Of a DNA stretch of 64,000 nt, positions 44,949-54,405 are shown piece after piece. The position numbers and the translations under genes are program-made. The notes under the pieces were generated by a model. That model made no database searches. It saw only the letters and a program-made list of their open reading frames with translations, and had not been told where the DNA came from. The DNA is from Gavia stellata (Eukaryota > Chordata > Aves > Gaviiformes > Gaviidae): contig NW_026776913.1 of the NCBI RefSeq assembly GCF_030936135.1, forward strand, positions 186,001 to 250,000. The letters run 5' to 3'. Position 1 is the first letter of the stretch. Each line of letters starts with the position of its first letter.

Positions 44949-47900
44949 AAAATCACAGAATCACAGAATGAGAGGGGTTGGAAGGGACCTCTGGAGATCA
45001 TCTAGTCCAACCCCCCACCAGAGCAGGTTCACCTACAGCAGGTTGCATAGGAAAACTTCCACACGAGTTTTGAATATCTCCAGAGAAGGAGACTCCAAAA
45101 CCTCTCTGAGCAGATTGTTCCAGGGCTCTGACACCCTCAAAGGAAAGAAGTTCCTCCTCATGTACGATGGAACTTCCTATGACCATGTTTGTGCCCATTA
45201 CCTCTTGTCCTGTCACTGGGCACCACTGAAAAAAGACTGGCCCCATCCTCCTGGCACCCACCCCTTAACTATTTCTAAGAATTGATAAGGTCCCCCCTCA
45301 GTCTTCTCCAGTCTAGAAAGACCCAAGTCCCTCAGCCTTTCCTCATAAGAAAGATGCACCCCAGGATACCATTGGCCTTCTTGGCTACAAGGGCACATTG
45401 GTGGCTCGTGGTCATCCTGTTGTCCCCCAGGACTCCCAGGTCCCTTTCCACAGAGCTGCTCTCCAGCAGCTCAGCCCCTAACCTGTGCTGATGCAGGGGG
45501 TTATTCCGCCCCCGGTGCAATACCCTACACTTGCCTTTGCTGAATTTCATCAGGTTCCTCTCTGCCCAACTCTCCAGCCTGTCCAGGTGAAGCTGAATGG
45601 CAGCGCAGCCTTCTGCTGTGTCCACCACCCCTCCCAGTTTTGTGTCATCAGCAAACTTGCTGAGGGCACACTCTATCCCTTCATCCAGGACTTTGATGAA
45701 TATATTGAACAGGACTGGACCCAGTCCTGACCCCTGGGGAACACCACTTGTTACAGACCTCCAACGAGCCTCTGTGCCACTAATCACAACCCTCGGAGCT
45801 CTGTCTATCAGCCAGTTTCCAATCCACCCGACTGTCTGTTATTCTAACCCATGCTTCCTACGCTTGCCTCTGAGGATGATGTGGGAGACGGTGTCGAAAG
45901 CCTTGCTGAAGCCAAGGCAGACAACATCCACTGCCCTCCCCGCATCTATCCATGCAGTCATGCCATCGTAGAAGGATATCAGATTGGTCAGACAAGACTT
46001 TGCTTGGTGAATCCACGTTGACTACTTCTGATAACCTTCTTTTCCTCCTGGTGCTTTGAGATGACACCCAGAACGAGCAGCACGGGGAATAAACACGAAG
46101 AATTGGAGATCTGTGTGTGGTCGCAGGGCCTTGATCTCATTGCAATGACTGAGACATGGTGGGATAGCTCACATGACTGGAATGCTGTCATGATGGCTGT
46201 GTTCTTTTTAGGAAAGATAGGCCAGCAAGGGGAGGTGGTGGAGTTGCTCTTTATGTGAGAGAGCAACTGGAATGTATCAAGCTCTCCCTGGGGGTGGATG
46301 AAGAGCGAGTTGAGAGCTTCTGGGTAAGGATTAAGGGGCAGGCTGACATGAGAGATGCTGTTGTGGGTGTTGATTACAGGCCACCTGATCAGGGTGGGGA
46401 AAATGAGGAGGCCTTCTACAGAAAGCTGAGAGTCATCTCACCATCACAGGTCTCAGTTCTCCTGGGGGATTTCACTCACCCTGATACCTGCTGGGAAGGC
46501 TACACATCCAGGCATGTACAGTCCAGGAGGTTCCCCCAGTGTATTGATGATAACTTTTTGACTCAGGTGGTGGAGGAGCCAACAAGGAGAGGTGTTCTAC
46601 TGGACCTAGTACTGACAAACAAAGAGGGACTGGTGAGGGACATGAAGGTTGGGGGCACCCTCGGCTGTACTGGGCCAAAGCTTCTAGTTCCTCTTGTTTA
46701 TTCTGCATGCTGCACGCATTAGTATAAACACACTTCAAATGTGCTCCATTGTACTCAGCACATCGTGGAGCAGACTGAAGGACCGGGCTAGCACGCCGGC
46801 CCTCAAACATTGGAGTGCCACCCCCAGGTTTATCTCTGGTGAGCCTGGTTTTATCCCTTTCCCCCTTCAAATCCAATTTAAAGCTCTTTCAAGGAGCCCT
46901 GCTAGCTCCTCTGCAAAGATTCTTTTCCTCTTCTGGGACAGGTGTACCCCATCTGTTGACAGCAGGCCTGGTGTTGTGTAGACCGACGGATGATCAAAAA
47001 TCCCCAAATCCTGCTGGTGACACCAGGCTCAGAGCCAGGTATTGATCTGCTGGCTCGTCCTGTTTCTTTCTTCATCATTTCCTGCAACTGGAAGGACAGA
47101 GGAGAGCACTACTTGTGCCTCTGATCCCTTAACCAGTCATCCCAAGGCCCTGAATTCTCTCTTGATTGCCCTTGGACTTCTTATTGCAACTTATTGGAAC
47201 AGGCTGCCCAGGGAGGTGATGGAGTCACCAGCACTGGAGGGGTTCCAGGAACCTGTGGACGTGGCACTGCGGGACATGTTTAGTGGGCATGGTGGTGTTG
47301 TGGTGATGGTTGGACCTGGTGATCTTACAGGTCTTTTCCAACCTTAATGATTCTGTGATTCTGTGATTCATTGCTGCTGACATGAAAAAGCAAGAATGGA
47401 TGATAATGCGAGGGCTGTACCAGGGTAGGAATTTTTCCCATCACATCTTTAACGCAGACCCTAGGGAGGCAGCAGACTTCCCAAAGAAGTGGGTCCAGTC
47501 TGCCTGTTGGGCCTTCTGTTCCCCTCAGGAGAGAGTCTCCTATGACAGTGGCCCATCTTTTTCTCTTTATGGAAGTGGTTTTGACACAGGGAGTAGTCTG
47601 ACTTAACCTTGGGGACACCTTCAACCTATATGAAACTTCGTCCTCGTCATTATTGGGTTCCACTTGCAGATTCTCGTACCTGTTGTGCAAGGACACCTGG
47701 GAAGGTGGGGTAGTGATGGAGGAGATGCGTCTGTTGTGCCAGGCAGGAACCTGTCGCCGTTTCCCCCTATCCCTTGAGTGACCGCGTTCAGCCAGGTGGA
47801 GAGAGGATAGGGAATCCTCCATATGATGTGTCTGGTCTGCCTGACAGGCTTGTTCCAGGAAAGGTAGGGTGTGTTTCCAGCATGTTCCCAATGGACCTCT

Positions 47901-47974
47901 GTCTGCAAAGACTCGACAGTCACAGTGGATGCAGAGTTTAGAGAGGCCATGGCGTTCTGCTGGGTAGATACCAT
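44949..47974 (-). mobile_element. Large rearranged CR1 LINE, copy B
   Basis: Same architecture as 15,768-18,960: ORF1 with esterase-like domain (47,974-47,372), nested plus-strand CR1 3' end (47,195-47,371), end of ORF1 and start of ORF2 (47,195-46,680), inverted endonuclease (46,087-46,680, plus), RT C-terminal half, 3' end with octamers at 44,949. About 190 bases of the 3' coding end present in A are missing here (near 45,352). ORF1 shows GDSLLRG (SGNH block I) and, further on, DGVHLS (block V), fitting the esterase domain known for CR1 ORF1. Confidence 0.85.
46087..46680 (+). mobile_element. Inverted CR1 endonuclease segment (copy B)
   Basis: TETWWDSSHDWN, VGVDYRPPDQGGENE, VLLGDFTHPDTCWE, then VVEEPTRRGVLLDLVLTNKE on the plus strand. 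Copy B retains a stretch (DDNFLTQVVEEPTRRG) that is shortened in copy A. Confidence 0.85.
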
Positions 47975-48110
47975 ATCTCCCTGGTCAAGCCAGTGGAGTT
48001 ACAGCGCCCTTCCTGCACGCCCTTCCACGTGAACTGCCCCGCAAACTGCCGTGCCACGCCCTTTCTGATGCACCACACCGCATTTGTCTGCCCTGCTCGT
48101 GGCACTCCCT

Positions 48111-49683
48111 AGGGTTTTATTTTATACATGTGGGGGCTTGGCCACCACCGCTCCTGGCCCTACCCAGGTCTCGTTGGCCGCTGTCACGTTAGCTGCTGGC
48201 TTCTGATGGGTCTCTCCACTCCCCTGAGGTGTCCCTGGTTCAGGAAAGCCCCTGTACACTCTATACCCTGTACATGGTGCTAGAGTGCTGCACTGCAGAT
48301 CATGCCTGCACCAGAGCTGCTCACCTCAGCCACCATCACAACCCATCTCCAAGGACAGCCTGGTCAGGATGTCCTGGGAGCATGCAGGCGGGCCATGGTG
48401 GCCAGCTACAAGCAAAGACATGCACTGCAGGTGCCTGCATGGGCTCAGAGCAGGGCACGAGGAGACACCCTACACCCAGCACAGAGGCCCCGTGGCAGTG
48501 CCCGTTGGCTGACACCGAGCTGGGGACTGTGGGACAAGAAGATGAGACCTTTGCAGCTGAGTGGTCCCCACATGGTCCCAGAGCCCCACAGTGCAGGCGC
48601 TGCATGGACCAGAGAGCATCAAAGGACAGGGAAACACTCCCCCGACACAGTCCACACAGCAGCCCTCTGTGCCTGCTCCCCCAGCAGCCCCCTATGTGCA
48701 GCCCCCCACCACTGCCTCCCCTGCACAACCTCCGTCGTGTCCCATGGGACCACCAGCAGACAGCCCTGCTGTGGGATCCGGGGGTCTGGCCCAGGTGAGA
48801 GGCTGGGCAGAGCTGGCCATGCCCCAGTACCCTGAGCCCAGCAGGAGGACGGAGCTGGCCACGCAAGAAAGGCCCCTCCCCAGGGCTGGGGTCTATGGGC
48901 AGACATGGGAAAATGCCCCGCTCTGCTCCCTGCCAGCCCTGCTCCCCAGGACAGCATGAGAGCCCAGGCCCTGGGGCTCCTCAGGCAGCTCCCGCATTTC
49001 TCCACTCCCCCTTCCCTGTGCCTGCTGCGTCCTCACTGGCTCCCATGGGACTGCAGAGTCTTGGTTTGTGGGTACCTGGGTTTAGCGCTTTACACTGGGG
49101 GACTTCACCTCTGAGGGGGTTTCACCTTCTGAGTCCCCATTCACAGCCCACCCCAGGGCACATGGACAGTGCCTGTCCTCTCCTGAGCCCTCCACATTCC
49201 TTTCCAGAGGCACTGACAGCTGCTATCAGCCCTGTCATACCTCTGGCAGCCGGAGGAAGGGGACTGGGAGCTCACGCACCATCTCCACTGCCTCTGGACA
49301 CCAGGAAGGTGGTTTTCAGACAAGTTCTTAGTGTCCCAGGTGTGATTCGAACAAATGGTCACAAACACAGTGAGAACAGAAGGAGAAAACTTCCAAAGGT
49401 CCAATTCCTTTGGACTGTTGTTGGCTTGAGCTTTACAACGAAAGCTCAGCCGTCAGGCACTGCACTCAGGAGACTGCCTTTTATTTCAGAGATGCTATTA
49501 GAGAGGCCAGACGTGACACAGTGTTCAACACATTTGTGAAAGGGTCAGACACAACAGGAACAAGCCTCAAGAGCATTGGTATGAACCCCAGCAATTACTA
49601 CCAGGTATGATAATCAGAGGGACAAAAAGCACAGTCCTGGGCTAAGAGAATCTCTGCGCACTCCGTAGAGAAGGGGAGGCAGG
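48111..49683. other. No gene recognised between large CR1 and OR B2
   Basis: Counterpart of 19,101-20,511, with an additional ~155 bases at ~48,950-49,110. The long open frame seen in A is broken here. Confidence 0.55.
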
Positions 49684-50682
49684 TTATTGTTGATGGAGCA
49701 ATGTCCATTGCATCAGTTTCCTTAGGGCCTCCTTCAGCTCCACGTTCCTCATGCTGTAGATGAGGGGGTTCACTGCTGGAGGCATCACCGAGTACAGAAA
49801 TGACACCAACAGGTCGAGGGATGGGGAAGAGATGGAGGGGGGCTTCAGGTAGGCAAATATGCCAGTGCTGAGGAACAGGGAGACCACAGCTAGGTGAGGG
49901 AGGCATGTGGAAAAGGGTTTGTGCCGTCCCTGCTCAGAGGGGATCCTCAGCACGGCCCTCAAGATCTGCACATAGGACAGCACGATGAAAACAAAACACC
50001 CAAAACTGAAACAAGCAGTAACAACAATAAACCCAACCTCGCTGAGGTAGCCGTCTGAGCAGGAGAGCTTGAGGATCTGTGGAATTTCACAAAAGAACTG
50101 GTCCACAGCATTGCCTTGGCAGAGTGGTATTGAAAATGTATTGGCTGTGTGCAGCACAGCATAGAAAAAAATACTGCCCCAGGCAGCTGCTGCCATGTGG
50201 ACACAAGCTCTGCTGCCCAGGAGGGTCCCATAGTGCAGGGGTTTGCAGATGGCAATGTAGCGGTCATAGGCCATGATGGTGAGAAGATAAAACTCTGCTG
50301 ACATGAAAAGGACAAACAGAAAGAGCTGAGCAGCACATCCTGCAAAGGAGATGGCCCTGGTGTCCCAGAGGGAATTGCCTATGGCTTTGGGGAGAGTGGT
50401 GGAGATGGAGCCCAGGTCAAGGAGGGAGAGGTTGAGGAGGAAGAAGTACATGGGGCTGTGGAGGTGGTGGTCGCAGACTATGGCGGTGATGATGAGGCCA
50501 TTTCCCAGGAGGGCAGCCAGGTAGATGCCCAGGAAGAGGCAGAAGTGCAAGAGCTGCAGCTGACGCGTGTCTGCAAATGCCAGGAGGAGGAACTGGGTGA
50601 TGGAGCTGCTGTTGGATTTTGTGGTCGGACATAAGGAAATTCCAGTCAGGGCAGGGAGGTGGACAATGTCTTCTTTAAGCAA
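49684..50682 (-). CDS. Olfactory receptor, OR14-like (gamma-c), gene B2, with altered 5' end
   Basis: The receptor body is intact: SNSSSITQF, GN in TM1, HSPMYFFLLNLS, Cys pair, MAYDRYIAICKPLHY, KPFSTCLPHL, PAVNPLIYSM, C-terminus QWTLLHQQ as in A2. The initiator ATG of the other copies is AAA (Lys) here, because homology stops at 50,616, inside codon 2. Upstream sequence is unrelated and offers an in-frame ATG 22 codons earlier (50,682; MLKEDIVHLPALTG...), giving 332 residues. Whether this is used, or the gene is silent, cannot be told. The usual splice acceptor is also gone. TM3-TM5 match B1 rather than A2. Confidence 0.8.
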   Translation of the reverse strand: MLKEDIVHLPALTGISLCPTTKSNSSSITQFLLLAFADTRQLQLLHFCLFLGIYLAALLGNGLIITAIVCDHHLHSPMYFFLLNLSLLDLGSISTTLPKAIGNSLWDTRAISFAGCAAQLFLFVLFMSAEFYLLTIMAYDRYIAICKPLHYGTLLGSRACVHMAAAAWGSIFFYAVLHTANTFSIPLCQGNAVDQFFCEIPQILKLSCSDGYLSEVGFIVVTACFSFGCFVFIVLSYVQILRAVLRIPSEQGRHKPFSTCLPHLAVVSLFLSTGIFAYLKPPSISSPSLDLLVSFLYSVMPPAVNPLIYSMRNVELKEALRKLMQWTLLHQQ

Positions 50683-50799
50683 CCTGTGGATTTCTCAGGA
50701 TCAGTGACACAGGGTCTTACCGAGAACAGAACACAGCACTGAGCACTGAGCAGAGCTCAGTATAGCTGGGCTGTAAGGACAGCCCGCTGCAATGGCCCA

Positions 50800-51150
50800 C
50801 AGGGATATTCAGTTGACTCTCTCAAGGGAATTCAATGGCACCAAGATGAGCTGTTACTACGGAAGTTAGAGTTAAAGAAGAAACAAAGCAATGTGAGGCC
50901 ACAGCAACATTTAGCAAGAGCAGGTGTAAATAGTTCTGAGATACTCTGTGTTGTGTTTGGCTCAGTCTCCATCAGCAGGGTCTCCCCGGCCCTTGTACCC
51001 TAAGGCAGAACCCATGGAAAACAAGCAGCAGTGGGTGGGGATCAAGTCAGGAGTCACTTGAACAAACTCAGCCCTTGCCAGCTCATGAGACGGGAGGGCC
51101 TTCATCCAAGGATGCTGAGAAAACAGGCCAAACTTTCAGTGATGCTGTTC
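50800..51150 (+). mobile_element. Possible old CR1 fragment (RT N-terminal part), copy B
   Basis: Aligns with 24,890-25,190. The piece around 51,085-51,150 resembles the CR1 text for GPDGLHPRVLRELADV followed by the next codons. It marks where block homology fades. Confidence 0.4.
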
Positions 51151-51258
51151 TATGTCGTATTGGACAGGTCATTGGTTTAGCAGAACTCACTCAGCTGGTA
51201 AACCCCAGGGGATCTGCTAACTGTCCTTGTCCTGCCCAAACAAAGCCTGTACATAACT

Positions 51259-51600
51259 GTGGGAGGAGATAAGTTCCCCGGAGTGCACACAGGGAGGTGG
51301 CTGGGGAAGGCAGTGTGGGCTGCTCCTCCCTTGGGAAAAAGCAAGCCCATTTGTGAGATTGTCTTTGCTCAAGGACCAGGGTGCACTTGGTGGGTAATAC
51401 AGAAGGATGGGAGATCCGGCATGTACCTCAAGGAGGTCTGACCTTGGGGGAAAATCATCTGTGGTGTGAGTTATAAGTTCTAGGACGCGAGGCAGCAGGA
51501 ACCACTCAAACCAACAGAGGACAATCCTCATGAGGAAGGGGGTGGGTGCAATGGTGATCCAATCCAATCCGGTCTTGGCACACAAGGATCCAGCACCTTA
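51259..51600 (+). mobile_element. Endogenous retrovirus pol relic (integrase C-terminal-like)
   Basis: The plus strand carries VWAAPPLGKSKPI and then FAQGPGCTWWVIQKDGRSG, which read like the C-terminal end of an avian class III (ERVL-type) pol product. It lies ~0.4 kb before an LTR in the same orientation, so the two may belong to one old element. It is a broken, old remnant. Confidence 0.5.
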
Positions 51601-51989
51601 CTTCACCTGTCCTAAGTGACCACCTTGACAGATGGGGCCCAAGTCATTGGCTTCTCATATGGACACTCGCTGAGGGGGGTGGGGGGAGCGGAGCTGGAAT
51701 GGGTGGATAATATCAGTGATGTCAAGGAGCAGCATAGTGGTAAATGAGGATGTATAAACCTGACTGTTGGAAGCAAAGCTGCTCCTAAGTATGCAGTAGA
51801 AGTTGTAAGTGTTGGTAAGAGGGGATTTGGGGACTGAGAAAGAGAGAATGGAAAGGTTTGAGTAGGGTGTAGAAATGCAACAACATAGGAATGGGGTGAT
51901 TCTGTATGTATTGACTGTATACACTCAGGTGTATCACTCAGTGTGGGACCCGACCATGACGGAAATTCTGTGGAATAAGGGTGCAGATT

Positions 51990-53040
51990 ATACCGGGTCT
52001 CGCTGGGTTGGGATTAACCTTCCTCATAGCAGCTCATCTGGTGCTTTGCATCAGTGGCCAAAACAGCGTTAATAACTGTTTTAGCTATTGCTGAGCAGTG
52101 CTTGCACAGTGTCGAGGCCTTCTCTGTTTCTCTCTCTTCCCCTCCAATGCGTAGTTTGGATTTCTTGATGATGGAAGAGCAGGGGATGTCATTTAGCAAG
52201 GCCAAGTTTTTTGCTCTCTGTTGGTGTCTGTGTCCGCTTTTTTCCTAGGGGAGGGGCATCAGGAACCCATGTTAGAAGAGGCAATGGGTTACCCCATGCC
52301 CGACACAGCCAAGTCCAGCCAGCTCTGCAATAGACCTACTGCTGGCAAAAGCTAAGCCCATCAGCCAAGCTGGTGGCACCTCTGTGAAAATGTATTTAAG
52401 AAAGGGCACAAATGCCAGAGTGGGACAGGAGTAAGGAAAAAAAAGGTGTGAGAAAACTTCCTGCAAACATCAGGGTCGGTGAAGAAGGAGCGGGAGGAGG
52501 AGCTCCAGATGCTGCAGAAGAGATTGCCCTGCAGCCCACGGAGGGACCACAATGGAGCAGGTATTTCCCTGCAGCCTGTGGAGGATCAAGTGCCAGAGGA
52601 GTTGGGTATTTCCTGAAAGAACTCTAGCCTGTGGGAAGGTTGCCACGGGGAAAGTGCAAGGAGGGAACAGCAGAGGTGAACTGTGATGAACTAACTGCAA
52701 TCCCCTTTCCTCCTTTTACCACTCACGGGGAAAGGAGGTAGAGGAAACAGCAATGAAGGAATCAAGCTGAGCCTGGGAAGAAGGGAGAAAGGGGAGGTGC
52801 CATTGTAATATTTACCTTTTCTTCTCACTATCCAAACCTATTTGAATTGGTACTAAATTACATTAATTTTCAACAAGTTGAGTCTGCTTTGCTCATGATG
52901 GTAATTGGGAAGTCATGTCCCTGCTTTTATGTCAAGCCCTGAGCTTTTTTTTCCCTTTTTTCTCCCCTGCACTATTGAGGAGGAGGAGTGAGAGAGTGGC
53001 TGGGTGGGCATCTGGCAGCCAGCCGAGGTCAACCCACCAC
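51990..53040 (+). mobile_element. Old ERVL-type LTR
   Basis: About 1.05 kb with the landmarks I know from long avian ERVL LTRs: a left part with GCTATTGCTGAGCAGTGCTT and AAGGCC/GAGGCCTTCTCTGT, a middle with repeated GCAGCC(TG)(T)GGAG units, and an AT-rich poly(A)-signal region near 52,850-52,870. The right end carries GGTCAACCCACCAC. The left boundary is approximate. No matching second LTR is in the window, so it is either solo or the 3' LTR of a decayed copy. It is clearly older than the solo LTR at 33,545. Confidence 0.7.
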
Positions 53041-53159
53041 GCACTGTCTCCCACCATACTCCCGTATTGAACCTAGGAAGCTACAGTCTTGATAGGTGGG
53101 CAAAGAGGTGAGCAAAAGACTGATTGGATGCACTGGAGTCTCTCCTGGGACTTAACGAT

Positions 53160-53910
53160 GTTATCAGTGTCCTGGAGGAGCTGACAGAGTTTGCAGATGA
53201 CACAAAACTGAGGCAAGGGACCAGTGTCTACATGGAAGGGCTGCTTTCTGGAGGAACTCTGACAGGTTGGTAGAGTGGGCCAACAAGAACCTACTAGATT
53301 TCAGAGAGGAAAAATGCCAAGTCCTACCCGTGGGGTGGCCTAACCCTGGGCAACAGCCCCAGCTGGGGCCCAGCTCAGCAGAAAAGGCCCTGGGGGTCAT
53401 GGTGGACAACAAGGTGTATGAACAGAAGCATATCCAGGAGAGAAGGGAGAGGCACTCTGCCCCTCTATTCAGTGCTCACTAGACCACACACACAGTACCG
53501 CACTGAGTTTGGAGCCTACTACCCCCAATACTGGAAAGACATGGATCAACTGGAGTGAGTTCAGTGAAGGGGCACCAGTACAGGCAGGTGTGTGTGAGTG
53601 TGCAGGGGGCTGGAGAACTTTCCACCTGAGGAAAGGCTGAGGGAACACTGTTCAGTATGGAGACGGGAAGGCTTCGGGAAACCTTATACAAGCATTTCAG
53701 TTCCTATCAGGTGGTTAAGGAGATAGAGCCAGGCTCTTCGTCATGGTGCATGGTGGGAAAATGAGAGGAAAGGGACAAAAGTTGAAAGAATGTTCAGGTG
53801 GGAGATAAGGACCATGAGGTCCACGGGGTCGTAATCATAAGGTCACTCATGGACTGGAAGAAGTTGCCCTGAGTGGTTGTGCAGTCCTGATCCTTGGAGG
53901 TTTTCAAGCC
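53160..53910 (+). mobile_element. Old CR1 LINE fragment
   Basis: The plus strand shows LTEFADDTKLRQG, WANKNLLDFREEKCQVLPVG and KALGVMVDNKVYEQ. A degraded thumb and C-terminal part follow, with no octamer tail. It is more diverged than the other CR1s here and resembles an older subfamily. Confidence 0.75.
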
Positions 53911-54332
53911 TTCTTTCCCCCTAAATATCATCTCCAAACATTGAAAAAAATACTCTTGCTCATGCAAGAAAGAAGCAAAAGCCTATGGCACCAGCGCAAG
54001 CTCTGCCTCCCCTGGGCCCTCTCTTCCCTGTGAGAGAGCTCTTCCACCAACCCCACACTTCTTCCACCCTCAGTTTTTGCAGCTGCACGTGCCTACCCTG
54101 CCCACTTGCCTTCGCCACTGTCAGCTTTGTACTTGAGGCCCGACACATATCTTGGCACTCCTACTGTAAGCTGACCCCACCCCACACCTGGAGCCCACCT
54201 GGCCATGGAGGCAGGGAGAGGCCAGGTGCTGGGCACAGCTTTTTTCTGGGAATGTCCCCAAGGAGCTCTCCTCTTGTGTGTCAGCCGGTGGCCTGGACGG
54301 GGTGGAACTGGGACAAGGGCTGCTGGGGCAGG
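53911..54332. other. No gene recognised
   Basis: GC-rich sequence between the old CR1 and the Phe tRNA-like sequence. Open frames are composition-driven. Confidence 0.4.
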
Positions 54333-54405
54333 GCTAATGTAGCCCGGCTGGGAGAGCATTAGACTGAAGACCTAAAGGTCCCTGGTTCAACCCCAGGCTT
54401 CAGCA
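54333..54405 (+). tRNA. tRNA-Phe(GAA)-like sequence, probably decayed
   Basis: 73 bases with tRNA geometry: 7-base acceptor, D arm, anticodon loop CTGAAGA (anticodon GAA), 5-base variable loop, T arm CCTGG-TTCAACC-CCAGG (perfect stem), discriminator A. Mismatches: two in the acceptor stem (A-C and T-T), one in the D stem (C-A), one in the anticodon stem (A-C). The A box (TAGCCCGGCTGGG) and B box (GGTTCAACC) deviate from vertebrate tRNA-Phe. It is probably a pseudogene. Confidence 0.65.

Larger units (their letters stand above)
28926..51110. repeat. Segmental duplication, block B
   Basis: Second copy of block A. It starts where the sequence again reads as at position 1. Relative to A it lacks a 1.15 kb stretch (A 302-1446), a ~190 bp stretch inside the large CR1 and the ~3.4 kb upstream arm of the second OR. 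It has extra: a solo LTR (33,545-33,924), a CR1 (37,019-37,638), a ~0.5 kb diverged tandem repeat upstream of OR B1, and ~155 bp at ~48,950-49,110. OR coding is intact in B1, with a longer C-terminus, and in B2, with an altered start. Confidence 0.93.
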
